A stretch of DNA of 64,000 nucleotides from Pyrenochaeta sp. MPI-SDFR-AT-0127 (Eukaryota; Ascomycota; Dothideomycetes; Pleosporales; Cucurbitariaceae): assembly GCA_020747015.1 (NCBI GenBank), contig JAGTJM010000004.1, positions 248,001-312,000 on the forward strand, written 5' to 3'. Positions 20,836-32,082 of the stretch are shown piece after piece. Numbering within the stretch: the first letter of the stretch is position 1; each line of letters begins with the position of its first letter. Position numbers and translations under genes: made by a program. A model generated the notes under the pieces. That model had not been told where the DNA came from. It saw only the letters and a program-made list of their open reading frames with translations, and searched no databases.

Positions 20836-21897
20836 TCAAAGCGCGGCCCATTCGATCGAAAATGCCCTCACTGTTTCCTTTTCATCATTCTTTTCAGATG
20901 ACAATCCCTCTCTTCCTGCCGCATCCTCGTTCTCGCCCCCGATCATATACGCTTTCTTCGTGCCCGTGCCCAGACGTCCTCCACCCACAACATCAAGAAG
21001 CTCAAATTCTTGGTCCCAGCCCAACCCTGTTGCAGCGAAGTGGCTGTGGTACCGAAGGGGGTCACCAGGGTAGACATTGTAATGGCAGCCAAAACGTAGA
21101 CCAGGCATGTGGAAGTAGCCTTTGGAGTGCAGGTAGCGAAACAGTGGGTAACTGTTTGGTACCAGGGGTAGAGCAAGTGAGGATTTCTCGGAGGGTGTCG
21201 GGAGTGGAGGGTAGGAAGTCGTGGGGGTGACGAAATGCTTCTGAACTGCGGCTGATTTGGTTGTGTTGATAGGAATGGATGGCGAAGGCGAAGCGGGTGT
21301 GGAATCGAAGAGTGCCGTCTCCGTTATACGATTAGTGATCGTAGACTGCGTCAAGTCCGAAAATTTCGAACCTTTCATGATGACACCAAGATCAAAGCTT
21401 ACAACGCTGGATTCGTCCACTTGAAGCGTCTCATCTGTCGCCGCACTCTCCACGCTCTCTACAACACTTCCTTCCTTCTCTAGCACCTCCTTCCTCAGGC
21501 CCTTCTCCTTCAACGCCCTATCCTTCCTCCGCTCTGCCTTGTCTCCGTGCTCCCTTGCGACTTCTTCGCCCCTGCGATCCATCTCTTGCAGGTAGTTTAA
21601 TCTCTCTGCTCTACTCATTTCCTCAAAGCCTTTGCGATGTATTTCTACATCGTCCACAACGTATGCTGCCTTGTTCTCGACGAGAACCCTCGCCTCTTCA
21701 GGCATGAGCTCAAGCGGAATTCCCAAGAAGACATTTTGCTGGGAGAGGTTCGGGATCGTGCCAATTAACACGCCACAGATGTTATGCGCACGGCGGCAGT
21801 GGGCAATGACGTCCACATCGAAGAGGAGGTAGCGACCAGCAATGCAGGATATGGGGAAAGGTTCAGTGACTGAATTTGGTGCCGAGGCTGGCGCCAT
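20836..21897 (-). CDS. SEN34: tRNA-splicing endonuclease subunit Sen34
   Basis: One of the two catalytic subunits of the heterotetrameric tRNA-splicing endonuclease; it cleaves the 3' splice site of pre-tRNAs. Single exon of 353 residues from the Met of MAPASAPNS at 21897; a longer open frame begins at 21957 but the family starts close to this Met. The C-terminal nuclease domain carries the triad in FGCHYNVYPGDPLRYHSHF (Tyr and His) and GTGTKKAYMIG (Lys). The N-terminal domain (ISCIAGRYLLFDVD, AHNICGVLIGT) is also family-typical. The middle contains a charged coiled stretch (residues ~95-150). It lies between TYW2 and DAD1. Confidence 0.9.
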   Translation of the reverse strand: MAPASAPNSVTEPFPISCIAGRYLLFDVDVIAHCRRAHNICGVLIGTIPNLSQQNVFLGIPLELMPEEARVLVENKAAYVVDDVEIHRKGFEEMSRAERLNYLQEMDRRGEEVAREHGDKAERRKDRALKEKGLRKEVLEKEGSVVESVESAATDETLQVDESSVVSFDLGVIMKGSKFSDLTQSTITNRITETALFDSTPASPSPSIPINTTKSAAVQKHFVTPTTSYPPLPTPSEKSSLALPLVPNSYPLFRYLHSKGYFHMPGLRFGCHYNVYPGDPLRYHSHFAATGLGWDQEFELLDVVGGGRLGTGTKKAYMIGGENEDAAGREGLSSEKNDEKETVRAFSIEWAAL

Positions 21898-22276
21898 CTT
21901 TGTCGTCTGGAGCAATGAGCTGTCAGCTATGCGCCATTTGCAACATGAGAGAAACAAGTCTGAAGAGTATTATGTGAAATCATAGTGTGAATACAAAATA
22001 GTTGAGTCATCAAGAGCCCCTCTTTGGGGGAGTCAGTGGATTGACAGATTATTTTATTAATCATGTAAAAAAAAGGGTGCACGATATGCAGGGAGACGAA
22101 AAATCTAGCTTACCTTCACTTGTGTGGTTTCATGATGGGAAACATCATGGGAGAGAAAGAGAAGGTCAAGCTCGAGCTTGTGTTTTTTTTGTAGTGTCGC
22201 TTAGTCATGCGCGACCACTCCCCACCTACGCGTCGGTAAACAGCGAACGTTGGGACGATACAGTACATTGTTCAAG
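21898..22276. promoter_or_regulatory. Shared promoter region, SEN34 and DAD1
   Basis: About 380 bp between divergent start codons. There is an A8 run near 22069-22076 and a short CCCCTCTTTGGGG-type inverted repeat near 22018-22030. No named element. Confidence 0.4.
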
Positions 22277-22708
22277 ATGGCTACCAATCGCGCTTCGGCT
22301 GCCAATGGCACGCACACTGGATCCGAGAAGTCATACTATGAGCAACAGCGCGAATTGCTTGTCACAGAGATTGCTCAAGTATGGTCTCTTTCCGAACTCC
22401 TCCCGATGCACTTGTCCTCGTCCATCCTTCTGCAGCCTTTCCTCAGAGCTATAATCAAAAGCTTGCCAGTATCCATGTACTGATTCCGCTTCTAGAGCCT
22501 CGAAATAGTTCTTCAAAACATCAACAAACTCAATCGCTCTCTCGAAGAAGTCACGCAAGTCGGCAACGAATTCGCGCCTGTCGAGTCGCTATGGAGCCAT
22601 TTTGAGAATGTTATGGCAAAAGATCCAAATGAACAGCAGGGCGATGCGCAAGAGGGTGCAACAGAGCACGAGGGAGAGGAGACAGAGGTCACTGAACATC
22701 AGAAGTGA
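22277..22708 (+). CDS. DAD1: DASH complex subunit Dad1
   Basis: A subunit of the fungal outer-kinetochore DASH/Dam1 ring, which couples chromosomes to depolymerising microtubules. Exons are 22277-22378 and 22496-22708, together 104 residues. Diagnostic segments are YYEQQRELLVTEIAQ just before the intron and SLEIVLQNINKLNRSLEEVTQVGNEF just after it. The C-terminal tail is acidic (ATEHEGEETEV). The 117-bp intron restores frame exactly at the conserved helix. Because it is short and split, it is easily missed by ORF length filters. Confidence 0.92.
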
Positions 22709-22851
22709 GGGTGCAAACCGAAGTTGCGCATAGATGGATTGGCTAGCGCACAGGCGTACACAATGCCGAGCAGGAATCAACATCCGGCGTTATGGAGTCA
22801 CAGAGAGGGAATTATGATACCCAGATGATAGGTTCATCAGGTCGAGAACGT

Positions 22852-23102
22852 TCAGAAATATGCTTCATTTACTTCCTGAGCGCAGGCAGCTATGGGCTTA
22901 GCCCCGCCATGCGCCAACACTAGATACCAAATACAGATACAGAAAAAGGAAAATGCTCCAGTAGGCTTTTGGAGGACCAAGCCTCCGTATGTCAAACAAC
23001 GCTCAAAAACAAGACCAGAAACGCCTGCAATCATGTACGTGTAGAAGCTCCCCTAGGGATGAGTGGTAGTGAGCAACGAGCGAGGATGCTGACCTGAGCC
23101 AT
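22852..23102 (-). CDS. Candidate small membrane protein (uncertain)
   Basis: A possible 69-residue protein: first exon 23102-23094 (ATG GCT CAG), second exon 23052-22852. It contains two hydrophobic stretches and ends AACAQEVNEAYF. The proposed donor is GTCAGC, which is a weak match to the local consensus, and I do not recognise the family. It may be a real small mitochondrial or membrane subunit, or chance. The rest of the 22709-23278 gap shows nothing. Confidence 0.25.
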
Positions 23103-23278
23103 GTCGGTGTTGCAGAAAAGAACAAAGATCTTCAGGCGTGGTGATGAGGGGTGAGCCGTATATGGTCATTAAGCATCTTGATCGTGTCGTCCAGCGTCGT
23201 AAATCTCGATATAGCCGCCTCGTTCGCTAATGGCGCAGCAGTACGATCACTTGTGAGTGAAGAAGAGGAATCGAGTGC

Positions 23279-24222
23279 TCAAAGGACTTTGCATCTGCTC
23301 TGCTTCTTCTTCTTACCACCAGTCGGGAAAGCAGGAGCTGTCCCTCTTGATGATGATGACGGCTTGTTGAGCTCCTCTGGCGTCTTGTGCTCGTCACCAA
23401 CGGCCATGGTCACGGCCATGTCGAAGATCTCCTCAACGCCGTCCTGTTCTTTACTGCTGCACTCCATGTACATGGCGCCCATCTTCTTGGCTACGGCGCG
23501 GCCTTGTTCGGGGGTGACTGGAGTGAGTCCTTGTGTCTTGAGTAGCTCGATGCAGTTCTTCTTGTTGCGGAGATCGGATTTCAGTCCAAGAAGCATGAGA
23601 GGTGTCGTAGGGCAGAAGTGGAGGACCTCTGGATACCACTTGGGAGCTGTCAGCAGGGACTTTGTCTTCTGCAAGTCGGGTCGCTTACCTTGTCCATGAC
23701 ATTCTCGAGTGAGTTGGGGCAGTCGATAGCGAAGCATACAAAGATGATGTCTGTCTCTGGGTAGGAGAGAGGTCGCAACCGATCGTATTCTTCCTGACCA
23801 GCAGTATCCCAGAGAGCAAGCTCGACCATCTTGCCCGTTGGCGGATGTGGGGTGTGCGTGATGTAGTTCTCAAACACAGTCGGTACGTATTTCTGGCATG
23901 CATTAGCATTACTCGTGCCTCTAGGTGCATCTCGGGCCCATACCTCTGGAAAGTTGCCGGAGCTGTAACTGATCAATAGACATGTCTTGCCGCATCCGCC
24001 GTCGCCAACGACGACCAGCTTCTTCGAGTACGTTGGGGGCTCTGTGATGGCCGTGTCGCCTGTGGTGTTTGTGCCGTATGAGCTCACGGTGCCATTGCTG
24101 TTTCGCTCGCTGGGCGTGCGGACCGGCTTGCGGACGGGTGTGATTGAGGACATGGGCGCCTTGACGCTCTGCTTGCGTCGCAGATAGTCGTAGTTTGACG
24201 AGGGAGCGGTTTGAGAAGCCAT
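23279..24222 (-). CDS. RHO4: Rho family small GTPase Rho4
   Basis: A membrane-anchored GTPase that acts with formins in septation, actin ring assembly and cell-wall turnover. Exons on the minus strand are 24222-23944, 23892-23689 and 23638-23279, giving 280 residues. After a ~70-residue extension typical of Rho4, the G motifs appear: P-loop GDGGCGKTCLL, switch I YVPTVFENY, switch II WDTAGQEEYDRLRPLSY, and LKSD in place of the canonical TKxD, as in Rho4. The insert region and a polybasic tail (GGKKKKQSR) precede a C-terminal CKVL box for geranylgeranylation. Introns are about 50 bp. Confidence 0.93.
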
Positions 24223-24554
24223 ATTGAGTGTGTGCTAGTTGTCTCACTTCACTGACTAGAGGAAGGTGGATAATGTTATCAATATGAACGGCGAAACTGG
24301 AAACTGGGGTCGGCGTTGGGGAGCGAGTGGTCGAAGCTTATGAGACGGTGTTGATTGTTACTAAGTTTGCGTTGTGACGGGCAACGACGCCGTCGGCGGC
24401 TCGCTTCGTGTGGTAGCGTCGCATCCCCCAGTCGCTCCAAGCCGCCTCTAATGCACGCACCGCCTGCATTCTGACCCACGGCCACATTCACTCTCCGGCC
24501 GCTGGACATGCTCCGCCGTTTGGCCTCGAGACTCCCCCTTCTGCGACCGCTGCC
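24223..24554. promoter_or_regulatory. Shared promoter region, RHO4 and LCB3
   Basis: About 330 bp between divergent start codons. GC-rich toward the LCB3 side. No named element. Confidence 0.4.
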
Positions 24555-26451
24555 ATGTGTCCCCAGCACGATGCGCCTACGCCCGCGCCCACGCCCGACC
24601 CCCAAGCCCTAGCCGCCGACCACCACCCACCGCCAAAGGAGCCGAGGCTTGATGCGGGCAACAGGCACCATGACCACTGTGTGTGCCCAATTTCTGCTTG
24701 CGCAAGAGATGGGAGGCTAATGCGCGCCCTGCGCTGAACAGACGCCCGTAGACTGCCAGCATGGCGGAATACACTGCGAAACCGCCTTATACCCATAGTC
24801 CGCTGGGAGACACCGTGGCTTGCCCTCATGCAGGACAAGATGCGCTCGCCAGCCCTTGATTCCTACTTTGCATACACCGCCAACTTGGGCACCCATACCT
24901 TTTTCATGGTCTTCCTCCCCATCCAGTTCTGGTGTGGATATACAAGCGTGGGCCGAGCGTATGTCACGAAGCTCTAACTATGTCGAGTCCAATATCTGAC
25001 TGGGGCAGGTCCGTCTTCATGCTTGCAGCGGGCGTTTACGGGACCGGCTTCCTCAAAGACCTGCTGTGTCTACCTCGACCTTTGTCACCCCCACTTGCGC
25101 GAATCTCCATGTCTGGATCCGCTGCCCTCGAGTACGGCTTTCCTTCCTCGCACTCCGCAAATGCCGTCTCTGTAGCCTTCTATGCCATCTATATGCTGCG
25201 ACAATCCGCCGACGAGAACAATTCTTATGTAAACACTGGCCTCCAGGCGCTATTCTACTTCTATGCTGTCTCCATCATCCTTGGGCGGCTATACTGCGGT
25301 ATGCACGGCTTCCTCGACGTTATCATCGGGAGCATAATGGGCGCCCTCATCACAGCAGCACAGCTAGTATATGGTGACTGGATGGATTCGTGGGTCTTTA
25401 GCGGCAGATTCCAGGATATCCTCATGGTGACCTTGGCCGTTTGTATCTTGGTTCGCATCCACCCTGAGCCTGCCGACGATTGTCCATGCTTCGACGATAG
25501 TGTGTCTTTCTCCGGGGTGGTTATCGGCATAAATCTTGGAGCATGGCACTACGCACAGACAGGCTACGCATTAGAGAACGCATATCCTTCATCTGTTCCG
25601 TTTGACCTGCAAGAAATGGGAATTATCAAAGCGACCATCAGAATCTTGTTGGGCGTTGTTGTAATCTTCGTTTGGAGAGCCACTATGAAGCCTGCTCTGT
25701 TCACAATTTTACCACCGCTCTTCCGTCTCTTGGAGCAGGCACGCATGAATCTTCCACGTGCCTTTTTCCTGAACGCTTCAAAGTACACGTCCATCCAACC
25801 TTTCACTGACGATGACAATGTTATCCCACCTGCTTCCGAATTGCCACATATGCTCAAGAACCTTGCACATCCGCGCAAACGATCCGTCTCCGTTGGTCCC
25901 CAGTCCGCAGCTGATGCCTACGAAACCCTCGCCTACCGTAACAGGCGCAGAAGAGAAAGCATTAGCTCCATGGATGGCGCTGTCCCAGAAGAAGCAATCT
26001 GGTCGCCGAACCCAGCACAGAAACCCCAAACTCCTGCCCTGGAAAAGGCAGAACCGATCCTAGGCGCCGCACTTCTTCCAACACCTTTAGCGTCGCGAGT
26101 ACACTCGTACGAGCAGATGATGGGCACAGGAAAGGTCTCGGATTCAGAAAAGAACACAACCACTCCACCAGAAAGTGACACAGACGTTGCCGGCGATGTC
26201 TACCAACTCACACAAACTCCTACCGAGGAGGAGAACGAGAAGAGGGAAATTTTTATGAAGCTCACGAAGCCACGTGTAAGATACGACGTCGAGGTCGTTA
26301 CCAAGTTGATCGTATATACCGGTACGCTAAATCTTATCCTTGATCAAGAAACTATCTCGCTGACTCCACCACAGGCATTGCATGGATAGCTGTAGCTGGC
26401 AATCCGATACTTTTCGAGCTGGTTGGCTTGGGTATGGGTGTACAAACGTAG
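24555..26451 (+). CDS. LCB3: Dihydrosphingosine/sphingosine 1-phosphate phosphatase (Lcb3 family)
   Basis: An ER membrane PAP2-type enzyme that dephosphorylates long-chain base phosphates, feeding sphingolipid synthesis. Exons are 24555-24678, 24742-24958, 25009-26321 and 26375-26451, joining to 576 residues. The phosphatase signature is complete: K-x6-RP in KDLLCLPRP, SSHS in YGFPSSHSANAVSVA, and R-x5-H-x3-D in RLYCGMHGFLDV. The exon-2 sequence RWETPWLALMQDKMRSPALDSYFAYTANLGTH is strongly family-like but lies in a different frame from exon 3. The final exon encodes IAWIAVAGNPILFELVGLGMGVQT. Without the 53-bp last intron the protein would end in unrelated residues. A ~200-residue polar region sits before the last membrane segment. 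Confidence 0.9.
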
Positions 26452-26726
26452 CTCTTTTTTTTTACGTCTCTTTTTCGACACACGTCTTATACTTCATATC
26501 ATTGTACATACCTCCTCGTACTTGGCTGGCCTCGACGGTCTGTTATCAGATACCCATATGATGTTCTGTATATGCTCAGTCGTCATGGCTCTTTATCGTG
26601 ACGTGTATCTACCGCGTCTAGCTATGACAGTTCTTATGCCTCAATGCTATCATATTCTCACAGAAAGGTGATGAATCAAATCTATGATGGGAACGCGAAT
26701 TGAGTTTCCATTCACTATGCTATGGT

Positions 26727-29172
26727 TCAGAAGTCCAGGGCTGCAGCTGCTACTTTTTGAGTTCCCGCGCCAGTCAAACTTTTAGCATCCTCGCTATCAG
26801 TCTTGGGACCTTTGCCTTTCCTCCACACTCTCTGATCTCTTGGATCGAAGCCTCCATTGCCCCAAAGCGCCCATTCAGGTGTCTCTGGGCCAACATAGTC
26901 TTCCGGCCGCCACCCGACTACCTTTCCGTCCTCGATCCGTGTGCCCTGCACCTTGCCCTCATGCAGATCGAAGAATCGCTCAAAGTCGATTCTTGTAGCC
27001 CACTTCCCCTCTCGCTTGAATCGTGTACTGTCAGCAAGCAAAACGCAACATGAGTGGGCATGCTCAGCGCCAATTCCATAGGTTAGGCCGCGAGAGCTGA
27101 GTTCTTTCTCCAGCTCTGTAACAAACTCAGCGACTTCTTCATAGAAAGGAACATTTTGCATCGTTAGGCCTGCGGATCCGGCGGCACTGGTGCCGCAATA
27201 CGTGACACCTTTGACTTCAACGAAGCCTGGGAGTGCCCTTTCAACGAGATCTGCATATCCCTTGACTTCTTCTGCCATATTGAAGCCTTTCACAAGGGTG
27301 AGACGGAAGACGGTACGCTGCTCAAAGCGGCGGTTCCGTAGGATGTCGAGGCATGCGCAGAAACGCTCCCAGAAGTCGCGATGAAGTGGTCTGTCAATTT
27401 TGCGCAAAGATTCCTTGTTCGATGCATCGATGGAGACGTAAAGCTGCGTTACGGGGACTAAGGATGCAAGTTGAGCCGGGTGCTGCGCGTTGCAAACCAG
27501 GAATGTTGATATCCTGTTGCTGTGCATAATGTTCAGGAGCTCATTGATATGTGGATAGAAAATGGGCTCTCCAACCAGACTCAGCGCACAATGTCGGATC
27601 CGCATCGCTTCAGCAAACCGCTCCGCTCGTACGCCCGGTACACCCTTCATCATTTTTATTTTCTTGTAATGCGCTGCGGTTATACCATCAAAGATGAGAT
27701 CAGGCGCGTCGGTGATCCACCGCCATGTTGTTCCAACAGGGTTCGTTCCGTGGCGCCAGCAGAACACGCATTTGTTGGAGCAGGAAAGGGATGGTGTGGC
27801 CTCCATACACAAATGCGAGGCAATCCCATAGAAGGAGTATTTGTAGCAGGACCCGCGGCCTCGAAGGGCAGATTTGGTCCATCGGCAAATCTTTACGCCG
27901 GAATGAGAACCAATTATCGAGTAGCCTTGTTTTGTAAGGGCAGCGTGGGTTGGAGAAGTGGTCGGTACCATTTCTTTGGGAGTAGGAGCAGGTTTGGCTT
28001 TGGATTTTGAGACAGATTTGTAGCTTGTAAAGTCGACCGGGATTGGGGTGGAGGAGGAGGTCACCATAGAACCTAGATCTTCAACATCGTCAACCCGTGT
28101 GGACTCGCCAGTGTTATCTTCTCCATCTTCGATATCCTCTTCGTCGCTCTCGGCCGGATCTCCGCTTCCCGGAACACCTTCGCCCAGTCCTCTCCCCTCT
28201 GCGATCTCGACGAGCGCTTCTTGAACGCCTACGCGCCACTCATTTAGACGTTCTTCAGCGTCGCTCTTCACGTCTCCCATGCCTAGTGGGTATGCTCGTT
28301 TCCTGCCGGTCAGTCTCGCCATCCATTTGTCAATCTGCCTAGCTTGACTGCAGAAGCCCTCCTCTTCTGTAGGCCATCCTTCTTTGTCTCCGAAGCCAAA
28401 CACAGAGTATCCAAGTAGACCGCTTAATGGTGCTGTGTCGATCCTGAAATCGTTATGTGTTTCTTGTAAGCTCTCGATGAATATGTCTAGGACAGTGTCG
28501 ATATTGTAGGTCGGCACGAGGATGATGTAGAAGTACTTGACATTCTTCTCTGCTTTGGGAACGCTGACAAAGTAATCGTCGGCTTCAATGTATGATATGT
28601 CGTGAGTTTGAGGCTCCAGAAACGAAGAGGATTGATCGCAGCCAGTAATCCACTCGGTGAGAACTTTCGCAAATTGCGCAGCGCAGCGCTCGGTTGTACC
28701 AGAAAGTGACTGGAAGAAAACCATGGGTTGGATCTTATCTGCGGTGTGATCGAAAGTCGGGGCAGGTACAGCGCTCTTCTTCGGTATCTTCTTGCCTTTG
28801 ACAGTCTTGGGTCCTTTCTTCACCTTTGCGACCAAGGCCACGGCCTTTGTGTTATCCTCCGCATGATTGTCGATGTTCAGGTCGGAACGAGTGAGTGTGG
28901 TGTATTCGGGTAGCCATTCGGGCTTAAGCTCCACCGTCTTCTTTTCAACTGGTGAAGAGGGAGTAGGTGACACGGATACTTTCTCTCGCCGAGTGCGCGA
29001 ATAGACTAAAAGGCGCACAATCACAGCTATGCCCACAGCGGAGAGCAGGATGGGTACTCGATGAGTGTGCCATATGTAGAGCAATTCTATTAAGATTTAG
29101 CACGCCTACAATATGGCCAGATCTGTCTCACTCACCAGCTGGCAACTGCTCGAGACTGGCAAGAAACGCCAT
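26727..29172 (-). CDS. TYW1: tRNA 4-demethylwyosine synthase TYW1 (flavodoxin plus radical SAM)
   Basis: Condenses N1-methylguanosine-37 of tRNA-Phe with pyruvate-derived carbons to make the tricyclic base 4-demethylwyosine, substrate of TYW2. Exons on the minus strand are 29172-29136 (37 nt) and 29086-26727, giving 798 residues. An N-terminal membrane segment (VPILLSAVGIAVIVRLLVY) anchors it. The flavodoxin domain has VFFQSLSGTTERCAAQFAK near residue 125, with VPTYNIDTVLDIF following. The radical-SAM cluster motif is CSNKCVFCWRHGTNP near residue 450. The C-terminal TYW1 region includes IDFERFFDLH. It is convergent with LCB3 and about 6 kb from TYW2, whose enzyme acts next. Confidence 0.93.
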
Positions 29173-29668
29173 GGCTGCATTGTACGAGGCAAGATGTTCA
29201 AAGGTCAAACTTTTGGCGAACGATCGCGTGGGGTTGATTAGCGGGGCACTGAGACGGAATAGAAATATGCTCATTGGTCAATTGGCAGATGTACTCTATT
29301 TAGTCTTTGACATCTCGCACTCTCTCCGTTCACTGTCGAATATGCTTTCTTGTTACTGGTGCACACATTATAAAACTAGTGAAGAGGCTTCGTGTTTCCA
29401 CGTTGCTTGCTCCTTTCGCAGCTTGAGCTTTATCTGTCCAGCGCAGTATGATGTATGTGCTCCTCAATGTAGTGGAGGGTACATTCGACAACTCCTTACT
29501 TAACAATAGGCACTAGTCGTAAAAGAAAATGCATGTTAGAATTAAGCTATAGAAAAGGGTATCGTATGCAGAAATAAAAATTGAAAACCCAGAGCGCTCT
29601 GTTAATTCTCAAGAACCGGTCATAAAATTGGGTAGGTGACTACTGCAATTTTTGATCCATATTAATCA
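29173..29668. promoter_or_regulatory. TYW1 promoter and 3' region of the next gene
   Basis: About 500 bp. The TYW1-proximal part should be its promoter; 29510-29660 is AT-rich and probably the 3' untranslated region of the membrane-protein gene. No named element. Confidence 0.35.
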
Positions 29669-32082
29669 TCAAGGCCGGCTCCTCTTTTCAAGAAGAGGGT
29701 CTTTCTCCCCTTGGACAAAGGTCTCATCGGTTTTCTTCCTCCACTTCTTGAGGCCCGCGTACGTGCCACCCTTGACAATTTCCTTCGTCTCGCCCACGGT
29801 ACCAAAGCAGCAATGTTCCACTCGGCCAAGCGGGCCTTCCCTGGGATCATCCTCGAGCAAGACACCAAAACGCAACTTTGTCTCTGTCAGTTCTTTGGGG
29901 AATGGATCACCACCAAGACAAGCTCCAACACTCAAGTGGTCAAGGGTTGGGTTCCTCGTGGTAACCATAATGCGGGAGAACAAGACGTCAGAAGCGACAC
30001 CATTCTGGTGGATAGACCATGCGCCCACTAGAACAAAAGAAAAGGTGATGGATATAACCACAGTATATCCAATCCAGAGTGACCGTTTGTAATATCGGTA
30101 CTGAAGCCCAGTCCGAGTTCTCATGCATGGAACATCTTCTGTCTCTGCAATAACCAAGGTAGGCTCGCTGAGTAGAGAAATGAGCAGATCTTCAAAAAGG
30201 CTTTGCACATCATCCATCAAGTTTGGTTGCGGATATGCCGTCCTGCCGTTGATCAACCGAGTTTCCGATACTGCGATAGTTAGCATAAGCTTCACACGCA
30301 CTGAGCCCATGTTTACTTACTATCCGAGTTCGTGATGACAAGCACATCTGACCTCTTTTCAATGTCGCCGCGAAGAAAGTTGCGTAAAAGGACCCCCATA
30401 GAATGATAAGCGGCGGTAAGCTTGTATGCTGCTCGATCTTCTCTAGGGCGTATGAAGCTGGAGTTGGGCGTAGCTATCCAATCACTGCTGTTACCAGGGC
30501 TCAGACTAAGAGTCGTATTCATTACCGGTCGAAGAAAGTCCCGCTGCTTGTTGGTCATGTTCTGAGCAGGCCTATACCGCATCTCGAACGTGTAGTTAGT
30601 ATGATACATGATACACTTGAACATCTTCGGTACATGTACATGCTTCCATTTCTTTGCGTATTGCGAGCTATTGGGATAGAGCTCGTTGGTCTTATTCGCG
30701 TATCCAATCCACAGAACAGGTTCACTGTCAAAGACACCAAGGGATGCAGGATATGGCGGACCTTGTATCGGCACTCCGCCGCGAGTATCAATCTGAGGTG
30801 ATTTGTAGTCGTGTCGATCGACTTCTGCAAGATACGTGAAATTTCCCTGAGGTGCAAGTTGATCCAATTTGAACGGCGCTTCAGGTATACTAGCGTTACT
30901 GATGTCCTCGCATTTGTATCCCGGTCCGAGGAAGTTGATAGAATAAGTGCAATTCCAACCATCTCCACACAGCGTGAGACGAGCGTTTTCGCGGGGTTGT
31001 GGCCTCTTAAGATACGCACTACTGAATGCTAGACGCCGAGCATTCTTCGATGGCCTGTCAAAATAGTCGAAATAGCCTTCTGCTTTGCCTTCACTATCGG
31101 TTGTGTTGAAGAAACTCATAGAGGTACCTCGCCCGCCCTCTTCTGTCTCGTCGCGGAAATTGAAGAAGGACTCGCGGGTAAAGTTGAGGTTTGGCACTGC
31201 CGTACATGTTGACGCATTAAAAACAGTGTTCATCTCGGACGTAAGCGCAGCCGGTGATAAGACGGAAGCAATTGGTATCAACCTTGGTGGATTAGTTAAC
31301 TTCAAGGCAAGAAGTGGCTCTGCGACTCACCAACTACAAGCTGCCATGAATGTTGCAAGCTTCCCATTTTTAGTCATCTCCCAGTTCAGAAAGAACTGTG
31401 TTGGGTCTTCAGTTGCTGAAAAGAGGCCATCGATACCATTCATTGTCATAGCTCTAGTTCTGAAAGTCCGCCATATCCTCTGTCGGTTGCACATGATGGC
31501 TGTCCCAACAAGCGTGCTTTTGACGAAGAAAGCCATAGCGGTGCCGTACCGGATCATCTTAAGCTGCTCTGTAGCCGGGTGACCGTTCAGGTGCGCATAG
31601 AAGAAATGGTGGCCAATGGCTGCAGCTACGCCAGCAACAAATAGTGAGATTATGATTGCTGGTGTGGTCCAGTGCACATGCCATTGTGCTATTTCTCCTG
31701 CCCTTCGATCTACCAGAGCTTGTGTATCGGCGTCCACAGTCTTAGTTTGATAAAGCGAATTCAATGTATAGACAGAATCTCTCCCTGACCGAAACGAGGG
31801 CCGGGGGCTTTCGTTACGACCAGACAGCGGCGCATACTGGCCGCCAGAGTTCGAAGCCCCGAAGTACGAATCTGGACGTAATCGTCCACGCGATATATCA
31901 TCTGGATCTGGAGACCGGCTTGGCGATCGACCGCGTGAGCCGTACGAGTCTCTCGCGTCTAAAGTAGGCCTTGATAGGTGTGAAAGCTCAATTGGATCGT
32001 GGAAGGGATCGTAAGGGTCGGCATTCGGGTCTGGCGACGCATCTCGCGAAGAGTATGCCGATTGAGGCCCTCGAGAGGACAT
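29669..32082 (-). CDS. Uncharacterised large fungal membrane protein
   Basis: Not recognised beyond a fungal-specific multi-pass protein family, some members of which carry the misleading database name formylmethionine deformylase-like; nothing here resembles a deformylase. Exons on the minus strand are 32082-31331, 31282-30321 and 30270-29669 (771 residues, phase-consistent). The N-terminal ~115 residues are Ser/Pro/Asp/Arg-rich and probably cytosolic. Membrane segments follow near residues 138-158 (TTPAIIISLFVAGVAAAIGHHFF), 180-200 and, after the large loop, near 620 (SLWIGYTVVISITFSFVLVGAWS). The ~330-residue middle region has many N-glycosylation sequons (NFTRES, NCTYS, NASIP, NYTFE, NMTNK) and paired cysteines (CGDGWNC), so it is probably extracellular or lumenal. 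A receptor-like or wall-facing role is inference. Confidence 0.75.
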
